This document shows, in pieces, positions 63,601 through 64,000 of a DNA stretch of 64,000 nucleotides. The translations under genes and the position numbers were made by a program. Origin of the DNA: an uncultured Olsenella sp. (lineage in GTDB: Bacteria > Actinomycetota > Coriobacteriia > Coriobacteriales > Atopobiaceae); NCBI GenBank assembly GCA_900316105.1, contig ONBR01000002.1:78005-142004 (forward strand), in the 5' to 3' direction. Numbering within the stretch: the stretch's first letter is position 1; the number at the start of each line of letters is the position of its first letter. The notes beneath the pieces are model-generated. The model was not told where the DNA came from, did not search any database, and saw only the letters and a program-made list of their open reading frames with translations.

Positions 63601-64000
63601 CCGTCGCGGGATAGAGAAGGGCAAACTTGGAGGAGCTGTCAAACCAGCCGTTGTCCTCACGAATCCACTCGCCGTCGGGCACGTCGTGGGCCGTCAGGCT
63701 GTTGGACATGCCCGTGCCCTCCAGGACCGAGTCAGGTCCCAGGCGGACGTTCTTGAGGGAGCAGACGACCTTGCCCTTCTCGGCCGCCGTATTGGTAAGG
63801 AGCATGTTGGTGACGTCGTTGTTCCTCTTCATGTTCCAGGCGGAGAGGTCCACGTCCTCCAGGCCTGTGTCGTGGTAGAAGAGGTAAGAGAGGTTGGCAC
63901 CCGCGCTCACGACCCAGGAGGTGGCAGCCGAGTGGTCCGTCTCCGCGGCGCCGATGGCCTTGGCGTCCTTGAGGGCGGGGTTCTCGGCGAACATGTAGGA
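30518..64000 (-). CDS. Giant BspA / Listeria-Bacteroides-repeat surface protein, N-terminal and central part (N-terminus beyond window)
   Basis: An uninterrupted frame of about 11,160 codons is open at the right edge (the codons for Ser-Tyr precede the first internal Met). With the downstream part the visible protein is about 13,600 residues. Order: about ten BspA (DUF285) supermodules (64.0-54.8 kb; for example WDTSKVTSFASMFADDTSL), two with carbohydrate-binding-like inserts; about 31 B-type repeats (54.8-45.8 kb; YTVSFDANGG...GYTFQGW...TLFATW); then composite repeats. No enzymatic motif is seen. Such repeats occur in surface adhesins binding host proteins, glycans or other bacteria. Near 30,686 the frame leaves the repeat pattern after TPYYV and ends at 30,518 in unrelated residues, marking a frame break. 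Start, signal peptide and promoter are outside the window. Confidence 0.88.
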   Translation of the reverse strand, partial: SYMFAENPALKDAKAIGAAETDHSAATSWVVSAGANLSYLFYHDTGLEDVDLSAWNMKRNNDVTNMLLTNTAAEKGKVVCSLKNVRLGPDSVLEGTGMSNSLTAHDVPDGEWIREDNGWFDSSSKFALLYPATGAARYADKAYTYTWNIVPGGRLTYTHEQVDGTWKPVDNSYVYWRYLADRDADGKPTGTGQLAIGVTDYDSSVDTNPNALVVVNRYSELPWLDLDITGAQKITSVSINGGVRIANPEHWFDGSLTGGTYGSKYAGYRYIQSFDGSGIDFSGIVRDGLTTPFYDAQGQEITHATPSLEAFLKSCTSLTTLSGLQNWIKPNVTSIKDIFANDSKLTTLGGIGYWTVGQITDMSGAFQGATSLKIEDLEFLVRWDVSKVQNFDNMFNGATSLSSLEYLKDWRTLSATSMAGMFMGDTALQTVNLTGWDVSHVTNFSNMFRGDSGIKTMDISTWNMLASLVPATADGLTHSRATMLAGLTSLEALTVGQNVILYNAGFVGSDNNAVGISTRKATQGRWQLRGGLWYDLTDRLAERYGETSRYASGEANGLAIYDWQGGKPGGHLSSNQSAWWTYDPDSHTLTIGLDEGTTDPDHMQVSETYGGYAVGQDNIIQGKTLLRDATHTYSLPWRDYGVAMESNTYRVVFRNQIAVLNPRDWFYNYYYLNEFDGGAMDASLAQNFSQMFYAAVRLTTLTGLTNWDVSSGVNFYRMFRDTDSLKTLDGISGWKTTSAQNLAEMFYSCNSLTDATAIRNWDTSKVTSMRYMFGGNGNLKKVDFRDWDMRTTGEGASRTSLDLTYMFADGTNYLTQITLGPGSVVAGSYLLEIRPDNSGRWYLPNYTWFGNTSALIGRYPTDGNTLVGPLTYTWDPDHIGGYFASNPTNAWWTYTRTGAQAGLLTIGTNTGSNKLITETGSQLPWDLTTCPATAAGVGKAAITAVAIDGAPIIQNPAHWFDGYANLVSLDGTGLSFDMTPATKTTSLAGIFANDPKLTTLTNVGTWDTSNITDLSGAFQNDYSMRSNEAFSTWDTSKVETFADMFAMGTAATTQLTSLDLTGWDMRAATTVVGMLSGCKNLQTLLLDNESVLEGSGLDDSLATRAATDGRWVLGQRDAGGNWTYGRTVTDLKGQPAANTWWGGSAQLSATYQLGGNTRGSAMLYTWDDKALGGRFASDERAWWVYDQNPSSATYRTLTLGTQDEEAITVKEKAADLPWIHVVPLHQVLSIASQGQLILPEDSSQWFASSQFANREVLSDAQRDLTKWTELDSFISAKGPDHFTITNRNTWGHSASTGFTLEAGKAYTLSAWMKNSTYGGSFGLEVNWAKGNSYAYEAAPYRQAILYFPTSGLADWTYASVTFVPDTTRTYYLVLDPVPMAHQGSGEFWLREISLVEEAGYTELTSFDGEHLDVSQVKDASQMFAGNRKLSRLTGVLGWQTQNFQNMHGIFEDNYALANITDMRNWKTQNVTDMGSAFADARSLETNEGIAKWDTSKVTDFSRMFYGDRKLKTLDLSQWQMQGSTNREDMIGVPADMLQSLTTVIASPSTVLAGSGMDNDLTARTNRDGVWRLQGQDWFDDSEGLAERYPVVANNSHKGTLTYVWDDTILGGRFSPDSATWWKYIKPTGQEGVGHELVLGSDDVADTNVHLVTESGAANLPWVLALGYQPGQTDAETAASLKAAKDQIHKVTSQGGINIQTPANWFEDYDELASFDGSGMNVQSAESLANMFARDEKLEHVTGLTSWSTTAVKDFTGAFRGDALFGDDDLAQLEFWDVANSSELDQSKRSVAMSAMFQGCTSLTSLDALDKWDTSRVTTFASMFADDTSLTDARGIRKWTVTGADLSGMFSGASALKYVDFGPWDMRTSKVKDLLAGCSSLEEVTAGQKTVLLGTGLDDSLPGRTKNDGSWERQGTTAGDKWADSSSKLADLYTSTSSPSAKEYTYKWGTILRGRFDNKYVWWTYNTASDTLTIGYDGPEGAQKNILVTEDADHLPWLSLATPDGTVGGYAQLMKHVVFESRVGIQNPAGWFKDHTALADVSTVDQAGASTLDLSQATSLEGMFQGATSLTTITMADAAGYAPGTTNPWNIDSSKVTSFARAFSGDRELRALDLTGWHMVGKDVTDLLTGTASLKKLTLEPDAVLDGTGLSAVASKALHAGVWKAGDQTIASHEGNRDLDGSTSELVYRYPSAGGTQTGRITYEWVLENRFDSNPYAWWRFDEDTKTLYVGVYDNDTSYGKVVTEYGDTSEALGGHKSNLPWRDSLDPRLVEHVVLQDGIAPTNLSGWFSGYYSDAYGQVLGYDKLQSFQGSGYTDSQGTVHTGADVSATTSFAEMFKGDAALTDLDIHTWDMVSDRVLKQAEGETPATTGKPVLTDMLTGTGLTSIVLGRGVVLEGTGFAADLKDRGADRGMWVIDPEYDGTGAKGDGSGVADKDWFDTTEHLAGRYAAEGNDLTDGAHADSAHFTWIPGAGGLFGSAGEANLDDAWWAFELATSTLWVGSTKRKVVVDVDGGHVPWLGNVSFATDDIKHVETRGYLAPQTLLNWFTSNLLTDTQKDLTKWSGSEYSYSEDGGKVLHLYESGGDYRWYTPINLQTGTYTMLVDYTLDYFTNYSGDPICIYIDGIPGFNGGAGARIELWRGTLNPTHTQITFTVPTTGTYNLRLFQDCIRDGYYATLTLYSFVLSAGKGTYQSLQTANLSNLDVSGTTSISGLFAADKALQTVSMANWTLPTTATTDGAFADCVNLTTLTLNKGSVLEGTLLPDKNDIAGNQLGAWLNVTEGSADQGWFGTNTNLVARYPKAQNAKGATLSNQTYVWQHEVVGGRCPSNDNAWWRYFAEDTDLDGDGTCEVRAGTLMFGMDGHASQTTTQVTDYGTSMPWRSELPAGAVKYVTADDSHGKVNPTNLADWLNNTDGFYDKLVEFDGSGLQVGETTTSFDRLFKGDKALQKLDFTGWFMKDDVSRNDMLTGDTALNDLTLDHGILLAGTGLDTAVTFKDDQAARWRVEDVTINPSSAVDFKRGDFFVTSGLGDDKVANGLLDLYPSPSRNTLSTVHYHWYPGVVIHFEKNNDVPSDKTMADTFVPFGFDYVVPGGEGNPSGVTVYEYSEHVLRWWNTLPTPSPENPGREFMGGKTIVPEAGDFGEEASGNVTLFAQWAPVKHSVVVFDKNNDRAVYREGKNDGNSKITGNAGDDIELPAMNDVYQARGYDIVGWYANADGTGAYYQAGDEYRLRWAGDGRSPEVLDDPSLAWTSDGKTYQTSVQYLYAKWAPRNNFVLNYDTQGGLPAIKGRTGIKWTDSNLFPVLDGKVVTPALDGYKFLGWFYTLNGTDYTEKLSKETTYADLRAYLGEDSEAYDDNGVAITIRALWEPGEVTITYVAGSNGKVARNYEGATAGSSVSEQVHAQDGTSMDADHKVVGAKTLADPGYHIAYWTNNINGDHLEKAFIQPEDIRAVAFYANAAGESVYHRVTFTAHFEPNTNTIGYDGNTTEADLVQSQGSIANETATRGTYYAIRAGGTTDGIYRPGYKFLYWASNSDGTGRVFRSGDLVNDFAAANGMIITLHAQWEELKSSLTYTAATGGSFYETVTKTTQTSHATSWTYSDLLRVTGEAPTVTAVAAQGYHFMGWVNDATGAVLTSQEALTNELVKTLKAGNFWPAALSFTATFAPNTYTVSFDANGGQVTPEGATIDPLTVTYGTSFRLPTSTNLTREGYTFQGWNMQKDGKGTLYTAADLVEVNLATGEPGDDTVTLFATWAPTTYKVAFRPGSADAEGTMADQVITYDQLTALSANGFAWAGHTFAGWATSAGGAKAYYDIADDLAADADGQKDGKVSVKNLVADGSTVTLYAVWDLASCQVTFSTDTAQGTITAAGPYDVAYGQTLDASKVPGTTGVGGNKFAYWNYRTFDGSTLVASGMAQNPSQVRILGRTEFTAVWLSATSYLVRYAPGDHGAFPEKEGVTYWVVTEAGKTLANYAFPTTNDQGAFLDTQATNPRNFGNPAAEAGWKFLGWTWTLDGTTYADFENEEGWTLVADLSSVQVTSDLTLTAAFAQATQVLTFDANGGTAQTTALGARSLASGQTTTLPGAGDVTRAGYTLAGWGISATGSAGWAPDYKGFSISQNTTLYAIWEANTYTLVYDTQGGSTIANRTGLAWNSQYLTREESDHTKSIADPTKPGYTFIGWHVGPMTAPDAAPVTDATLFAGVASSMVNGSTGTIYAWWSELTGRITYTAVTLDGKPTTGGYVSRRSETVKIASQDKAQGSAAYSYEGYTFLYWKDAQGTIYEGSSITPQKPAYDAERGIYSVWGTAVDPTTYFAVFQAHNFTVKFDVSGGTGGLDDMVFVYDQEQYLPWAEKQGGITKAGYSFAGWTTGKGGTGTLYPDHAKVKNLTGALGGTVTLYAYWEVAELGLTIDGNGGAYQAGSGYDEVKQADGTLLVKANAYSKVRLPSSSVYTKTGFALDGWSVLAEGARDYLPGGLYTMPTGNVTLYAHWVPITYTVTFSANAEDATGSMESQTFTYGTPQALTPNGFARVGYDFAGWKTASGSQVLADRASIPNPSADPSIADLTSQGGADVMLYAQWTPKSYSVSFQNSNPSRGEVLGIEPDAHRDALYGSTLDAKGIETRARDGFAFDAWTYTMRRGDQVVATGVTTNPAQVRILGNTEFVAQWAEVLSATFLPGDHGAWTYQYQDQTTGATKRTPGTFFEKSRENQTVAFGTGNDALLVDGKPTGQGDWTFLKWVDGQGREFTGLSFTFGNESVVLTAQWTRTVTVTYSFKDAEGQVKGGWADPATKDTQSQVKDTSADPADTIDLRGTGDVAREGYRFDGWAKTQDGAVSFAPGATVELFDDDVTLYARWTHLSYLVDYDTAEGTYVPTRTDVAWDTNDVVPTFKAELTGYYFVGWYYSKDGFEGTDQKANRLDEGMTFGQIAKLLGQTDLNARKITIYAWFIPEMSTIHYAVGSGKGTVSPDKETVRAGDGKPLGATATKAAGYKFESWQDASGNVVSKKEQFQPTKDADVPWFNGTTFYAHFAPITYTVAFNGNGADSTSAGMSPQSMTFDTSEALHYVTGGFARQGYTFKEWNTNSQGTGKGYGDGETVGNLTSTDGATFTLYAIWEEIGNPVTYDPNTIERGTVNTPPSGKLYQAGKTVTVASASDTVDMYRKGYVFDGWSDSVNGDLLYALPGTDLAAKYPTTFVMPNHAVTLFAHWTPITYKVEFHGNVWDAYYAYSDKADLAARYPQQVTVAYGDQVDVTNRFLREGNHFTGWTIEGASDASLTSATGLVPLYNLNFHEGVTVHFYAQWESDRVSVTFASSDSRLGTIGGTDSQTVWYGSKADYGAVTVSPKAGYYLKDWTVTYKSGGQTVTAQDHLTPQEVADYVIIGETIFMANWEPGVSVSYKTGQGGTFAEGVEGTSFFGHVAKGSAVPAFGGTYLTNSDPTLAFDGWKADDGTIYKQVDLSRVPGLAVTGALTFTATWAPKAFSVNFHPNVPAGTSQYGTSAMASQPFAAASSNGMQLVPNAFTVNGYTFTGWNTKADGSGTSYADMAALNRTDTADLDLFAQWQVRSYGLFADPDGRLGGSDLAAGDFTQETRTNAAGRTQTVFGTQVAYGKATDKHIVVNPGSGYTLKGWSYQGTRDDGTSFSGVVDWCGDLTLDPTYGLGSIQVLGTTYVTAIWEALVSVVYVEGDHGDFGDDYPGAPGSKTYGGLRAGSILGQVAPFAGATVDLDGDGKKVLPRGEGQGLWLFAGWRSADGTIYQVEDLANLIIPTSGLTLTATWTAWSHTISLHGNGGTIANSVENPVTGHRTGSAYALPGKDEVTRDGYVLDGWALSAEGEVAYGEGQTIQIPTADLDLYAHWAQDSVKVSYQVRLEGGSVVGKLTGPEGTGLAWTDGAAADPRGTYDSAFASSSIVHTGATQYVTSRYGVVLVFDEVTGTYTQTSQAQPYAITAVALPGYQFLYWEDSDGHRYYGNGGTLQAQPNPTDRLFHSVTYTAVFGELDPVTITYQVEDKQTGWLTKYTEVLGPLTGKPTGSTATIATGYKILGWYEGETPVSTDLSLMPQRTSGLWTTHTYTLRVQPGATTYTIRHLFQNEDGTFAESADHPAMKGIPGTTLDEVQVAKVGEDYLVRGTAEGSTYSWKPEGADSVAYVVDGYTFAPSLSKLTVALAADGSAELVLYYVSDTNAITIVYQATEGGSVQPGSEKFATLDDVLDAKGSLAAALPGYRFSNAWQLEGQTVATASQISAKAIHDAIKDKVASGTKLFRFVASFVENNKVTIRYIAGEGGTVSVDSEDVAPASGKPQGSLATADPGYQFLGWVVDATGAPVTYADGSQAPSHLVPQKDATDKVYKDITYRAVFTALTNVNFRVEHYKVDSKGNAVLARTDTYTGTTGSSVTALDDDGLDIPEKDHDYRIDTSATEGWYGYQFHKGHKGEVFETTILGDGKAALKLYYVAQKLSYTVTRYQKNGDGTITQLDTLTLEGYVDEPVRAPHSEGDIPAGYEEVADGGSITGKVAGQTDEVTYSAHLEDRVTGYVLATDGTTLVAGSILNLTQVLSPLKVGYVVNYYYITGADYQRNDTAPSPSYYKTYRTVTDQTALSGTYLVIDPIDIPGYTFMPYESSTKYPTKDRGYVTGDGQAVFNLLYRADLGHKLTFVPNPANAAGAKWQKGSEGLASSSYRTDSVTYVPTGDKLDYAGYTFDGWSKSSEATTVDYRSGDPITVGAADETILYAVWHANTNTPYQVLRFVVNGDGTVTALASTKGTYTTDQSLTPAAQAPEGYELSTTAVVYYDGTSYYSQKPADWDEATGYAYQTIQTLPIAGTGDTTFVHVFTAKSVSYKIYVWTVDPNTGAATKVDALTTETVGPAGLHIVADAATTEAPAGYVYYTKTLAANLPEGYEYLGDGVAVTNQAGTVSHTTNASGDVLGDGSQVLNIYLSAISHQLSYEPGTGSWTTTDKRQPSYRYGYQVSPLAAGANAATRSGYHLVGWTTTQAQEVTFDSWQTGAKASYTGTVTVNEAKGEEALALLDLFRADPTAYGFYALDATFTMPNHDATLYAVWEPDEVDYTIYRYALDTFLQPGTEPLSTYTRRAYVDTWQTATAEDKTYSGYHYYANTTGDKAFTLNVETIQVNAQGTGTAAIRLHFTMNKDTTYKVYAWKITGDGKREALNIFDDGKGGKTNLHIGKGFADTTINVAEDGTPRMGEATDATSSIYYDYVVVPNDSAAYGTLGYQFEKTYNKGGYKAKYQDIVDAAGNLVLDIYYVAMPRTLVYDLAGGDWTQGDKTPAVAPAAESTFNLAAYGDVRRYGYTFLGWSRTPGATAADTDLAATEGETTGPSFAMPTASATTLHAVWAPATSTYVIEYWTLSGDGTLTHRADLDLTATGTTGAKAVLPEGARDDGKVPGYAYAASVKVGETTYTSYVDGSDAGVITPHAPDATTGVLHVALYYQATEDTVYYVERWVVVGGKLLPVGKDGKVIYDYDPATTPVSAYRLEHKGAMGANANAAAATTGKDEATNTYLTVDAIDIEGFKFSGDKQYVSLGDAADTKYQTNATGQIVYSADEAGRLTLKLYYYATELPLTFAPGTGDAYSWSPKEDPSASYMAGAAVTLPTKHGDSSGKAQARRTGYLLEGWVAIATAEDATAYTYTLTLSDGTKVTKKVSDINTLSGLEALAFKDLVYTDAAGQHVKVTHNGSEAVLDFYAAGAAFQMSTYATTLYGFYLPQKVSYIVNHYKHQGDGKVVLADTETLWGYADTPAPTYVPTANKFAGYALASLDDQGRLLNDDGTIVYADGAKTIAYVQTLTGDISATKTLELSVFYEAQTVDYVVRWYKWTGAEQRVLFFEEVRHAKVDSQVSVTEADKANGVHGMPASYQNDPDHHTVDSDGTNYTPTYTTSVSPTALGISDGKTQSSQTGYAQPLDYFAELRLFFAAQQVTIHLRKGDKASWDGTEYDTIELKADFPDFQLPGSEARKAPLRSGYEFKGWYASNTCDVEGAQTDAINVCEGTLSRKVYEAIKDATDFYTTSFDLGDQDVTLYAVWYALDTTPYLVRHVRVDGDGKEVADVLVENLTGITDDDMTAVPYVATGTGKVDSRFQGWHYDATANAAAVDVDGDGTVDVTFASSWTNLANRDAQAGITGKLLFGTPKLTITLYYQPNPYTLTLDGGAGWATLPATWKATHDVADGNKVWSSYATGHTLPLPGTGDVTRPGYTLKGWTTDTRAAVEPTDGTAAKKLIASIGEASILAPGASFQLPANGDDALTLYAVWEPDTNTPYTVNHYKVVKDAQGNITITKVDTVTLVGTTDTAAPQATAHNTATEVAWKGYQLVADGSIIYGSGINWADYQAGGAKTLTVDGVEDVAPAAATYTTHRTGRISKANPLVLNLYYVASDTTSYQVERWILAADGKSMTLYDRLTGTGTTDTHVDLSTETAFASYTLTKDGTPVTSGHITGYDMDNSVHAPASDAYPAVAFPADDIRGAGDTVLKLFYKPGKTTFKVEYWRYTGEGELKPIDAFIVGGKASNVITVESDEAAPNAADVLSSYSATINMVNDTPAGSGTGAYYRHLTYRYGETARPTGSLYTFASTDLFEFRGYSFSAGFDRTDKRGIHKATSYQGIINPDGSTTFVLVYTADTLTLAFDLGTTGAAKATSSTYPMPSSVASETLVTLPVATDVDRPGYKLVGWTTDFTYTFAADAPAYAGQTVTIADAKGFMADALYAALKGSTSFYTNEASHRYTMSTASGTLHAVWVPTNDTAYTVDVYKVRGDGTMVLVGTQTYADGTADEPVHPAQTKAEDGTYSYDGSLHQAKAEDGTSKFALDGYAWAAPGDKFAVLDDVTTLAFADMPTQTQATTVIAADGSTHLAFIFQAQKVTYYVARWRVDGDGNTYLVGPDGKDVKVGGKAVTYADVRDHLDAYKGYLVSYTGYADAAADAAVEGLGSLDKATWTYTSGWTFKKDSAPYTYQSHDNAENVDVRTSAASPAGEPNASYNATYDTVNFGQELSSGTVSGTGNTVLSLFYTPATFKVRIDANGGSFDGTFTTGTPGSSQIVWSKEGEVWSALLQSGTTVTLPTYGSRDAQGHKAKDGQITRVGYVLEGFTTQIGGEVIPGTTFTTNVGAVTLYAKWASLNVTYTVTYVKVHGDGTQEVVWFYQTEGMVDSTAQPNAAPTQAIRQGITIRNNERGTANSGAEFDWSGYDFVADKASYTYLDFSGASQTVTTKTNRQVTPDGKLDLYLYYQPKTDVAYYVERWLLTGDGKLSPLDKDGKVLRDADGRPIVKTYAEVAANPDAYRIVHHGWTDAMVYADGTVPADASKGHYNLVDDRLAIDGYTYLGHGLSWAIKGTSVTTDAHENLNGDGTLGTARSQVLRLFFYADTIVDRDGKSSGTLTFEAGDKSPAGTFTESHLADATFTLPVDDQTVGTKTLRRDGYELAGWSTQKTVFTGGKYVDVNTASGKVAFDVIAALEKMNVDASRSGEFHKVYYLANGSTLYQMPVLDATLYAVWKPILVTYTVEVKKVTGDGDVVTLSTDTYQTWADVAVHADEAVPEGMTANQYGYVQETGITYLQGADKAHYLADKSQGIANYLAGYTYAEPSATAHENEYGAKAWSVTTDSRHAVGSIEGASSTTYTLYYLADEIKVTLDAGAGAWNTANTDVAVAGGHAWSMKQTQTFRTEQTITLAAFGAQASAQSAQRTGYTLVGWARSADGSKATGKTSQTTATRLAALTGKPFYEGGKLWTTVTTWNGGTNYTYGYQGADAYEYYLYAQTAADAYTYLASSAITYLVPSADVTLHAVWRADSTTAYTVQHIRYDGQGNAKDTITDTLTGITDESYTLKAYAPEAGVDPANYHAFVGYTFNGDFKDAAWKSTADDAAHHHVSTLTPAQPVSASGTTTYLLFYKADDITLTLEKGAGTWVHDHSSEKHQTESLFALPSNGDITRTGYTLVGWSFDPTAQVDGAAVKVYDSIAAASQAAADSAAQAWTTSPRAAAEGGALYTRVATTQDGRTYVTSYDRLYTMPTTATTLYAVWRANNNSVTYKPGQFVAGGDVTQTHPTDQVYYLPDGTSFQRGGYTLVGWTTTPTYSKDGNTYSVNESKGKASQTMADAIKVDATPDSPASGAFFTLVDGTPETFTMPTDKDITLYAVWRANSDTDYYVYLYKVTGDGQLVAIDKDGNEVTGASLDANNHVVTDAAANRYTHQGISDEHANAEGVRDLADQEVFVTSDNVTIAGYDYILDADTTGVLDKDGIRRLTTAAGTISGNSAAPLRLVLIYKAHQNTLHLVLGGSTDAPASWNTSNTDGAAWSTTPTTDDTTYHKTVKSQETIALPAHDAVSRPGYTLVGWALGSDANANEGLASQRAAKTLAAGAGHASFENGGKGWTGATWTLVASWNGTDYVFTGTQYPYVYQAAADITYLMPTAADLTLYAVWRANSDTAYTVTTTRVDGNGQVQDVTTHTYTGVTGETAIADKPVGDLRTDTPWWTHDNVIPTGYQYVTNGTTWTVAHTDASQVAAKTTQVTTTSAGKIKLAADGSSLTALNLYFVPLTKQITFDAGSGSFAAGKDKTGTYGTDEDFLLPDAGDLTRKGYTFIGWSAEPKMTADGKAIAVHTSKGADSVKAAGIAKDYAYDEATAKVRGQAFTKPGDPYKVGQTGEAYTLYAVWQANSYKVTYVDGKAGDSSVTGGRASDTYYTDDVFALPADLARDGYTFMGWTSEDHVTIDGSNYVKADRSKTTVASESETISKLKGTDAQGAWGQVHTRIDKTADGGAVYTGLRTTTDGKAYTTATTFTYTMSSADETLYAVWYANNKVTYTIERWIVSGDGNKYAMAMNGATKQGTIQRDGKGLLTADTTAHTYTYLVGTADEVAWADDSDGAIAYRNKDHENVLVPGYVFVADQQYVKFLDGTHGHDFTGNVDYQTIARALIKGDGTTKLVLFYQPLLNTLKFYQGTRTNTKAGAVTTVKLYTDETYTLPADYTRAGYELMGWTNQEHVSVDGTKYVDTNRDTAAEAASDTVSNLMGTDAQGAWNQIANGADKEKRTYNQGAWYTKVQDFRAGTAADHADDAYTTVTGLDALKFVMPSIRTDNTTDARTMTLYAVWHAHNHTPYYVDPLRHHRRGRLRGQDPGGSLVLRQRQGRREGRHPRRLHLPGPGRRQGHLGLLPER
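30680..30696 (-). other. Frame-break junction in the giant gene
   Basis: The plus strand reads GTAGTGGGTCGACGTAGTAG. The homologous repeat at 28,957-29,100 has CTCGACG at 28,966-28,972 and again at 29,089-29,095, exactly 123 bases (41 codons) apart. Deletion between those direct repeats would leave GTGGGTCTCGACGTAG in frame. The observed junction lacks a further TC, which shifts the frame. In protein terms TPYYV is joined to THYGITDEVAYAD out of frame. Confidence 0.8.
45770..54840 (-). repeat. About 31 Listeria-Bacteroides (InlB B-type) repeats in duplicated cassettes
   Basis: Units of about 75-110 codons share a strand opening (for example YTVTFSANAE), G-Y-x-F-x-G-W in the middle and LYAxW at the end. 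Subtypes recur in fixed order: a NGFARxGYxFAGW type, a type ending RILGxTEFxAxW, a PGDHG type, a DVTRxGYxLxGW type, a YDTxGG...TIYAWW type and an ITYxAxxxGK type, plus two more. The order repeats at about 52.7, 50.5 and partly at 48.4 and 47.6 kb, a period near 2.15-2.2 kb. Confidence 0.8.
55935..56353 (-). other. Carbohydrate-binding-like domain insert in a BspA supermodule (second)
   Basis: About 140 residues begin LLTDTQKDLTKW and include GTYTMLVDYTLDYF, ICIYIDGIPGF, ITFTVPTTGTYNLRLFQD and end TLYSFVLSAG. The strand-rich pattern fits a jelly-roll (CBM4/9 or galactose-binding-like) fold. The call is by pattern only. Confidence 0.55.
59810..60232 (-). other. Carbohydrate-binding-like domain insert in a BspA supermodule (first)
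   Basis: About 140 residues begin LSDAQRDLTKW and include FTLEAGKAYTLSAWMK, WTYASVTFVPDTTRTYYLVL and FWLREISLVEE. This matches the usual CBM4/9-like progression (agktYtlsawvk, ysvtFtp, fyiDdvsl). It occupies the same place in its supermodule as the insert at 55,935-56,353 and opens with the same D-x-Q-x-DLTKW motif. Confidence 0.6.

Larger units (their letters stand above)
54840..64000 (-). repeat. About ten BspA-type supermodules in the giant gene
   Basis: Each supermodule has BspA/DUF285 leucine-rich motifs (SxMFxGxxxL, WDTSxVT), a capping segment VLEGTGLDDSL...W, a linker TYxWD...GGRFxS...WWxY, then TLxIG and LPW before the next set. Cap segments lie near 63.72, 62.50, 61.52, 60.73, 59.35, 58.33, 57.57, 56.82, 55.73 and 55.06 kb, so copies differ in length from about 0.7 to 1.4 kb. 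The unit nearest the window edge is partial. Confidence 0.82.

Noticed and set aside
23218..64000. CRISPR-like or satellite DNA array
   Set aside because: Repeats are long, diverged, in coding register and match protein repeat families; there are no uniform short repeats with unique spacers.

Overview
The window is high-GC actinobacterial DNA. All 20 supported genes lie on the minus strand. The gene set and order (cmk, plsC, ispH, DUF512 radical SAM, der, plsY, gpsA, alongside scpAB-rluB), GTG and TTG starts behind GGAGG-type ribosome sites, and a giant BspA/Listeria-Bacteroides-repeat surface protein together suggest a class Coriobacteriia organism, probably Atopobiaceae or Olsenella-like. 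The taxon is inferred. No rRNA, tRNA, CRISPR array, insertion sequence or phage gene was seen. No gap between genes exceeds 300 bases.

Region 1 (1-20,607) is an ordinary chromosomal backbone, read here in transcription order from right to left. A degenerate YgjP-like protein and a VOC protein form separate short units. Next is a coupled run: an ABC-F ATPase, a membrane protein, a site-2 protease, scpA, scpB, rluB and a histidine phosphatase. Then come cmk-plsC-ispH-DUF512, then der-plsY-gpsA-rpe, then a cysteine desulfurase, a coiled-coil zinc-ribbon protein and coaBC, and finally a second ABC-F ATPase cut by the left edge. Many junctions overlap (TAATG at scpA/scpB and der/plsY; 8-20 nt overlaps elsewhere), which suggests translational coupling. 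A family of imperfect hairpins sits at or just after several stop codons, and one lies inside coaBC.

Region 2 (20,691-64,000) holds a GGDEF/EAL c-di-GMP protein with an extracytoplasmic periplasmic-binding-like sensor. Seven bases upstream of it is the end of a giant surface-protein gene of more than 40.7 kb. The visible part encodes about 13,600 residues and its N-terminus lies beyond the window. From N to C it has about ten BspA-type supermodules (two carrying carbohydrate-binding-like inserts), about 31 Listeria-Bacteroides (InlB B-type) repeats arranged in duplicated multi-domain cassettes, about 24 composite repeats pairing a MucBP-like unit with an enlarged B-repeat, and a C-terminal IPQTA plus membrane-helix sorting-type signal.

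The giant reading frame is broken once, at about 30,690. The local sequence there fits loss of an in-frame 41-codon segment between short direct repeats, plus loss of a TC dinucleotide. This is either a real inactivating lesion or a repeat-assembly error. If intact, the gene would give a wall-anchored adhesin or glycan-binding fibre, probably co-transcribed with a c-di-GMP sensor enzyme.
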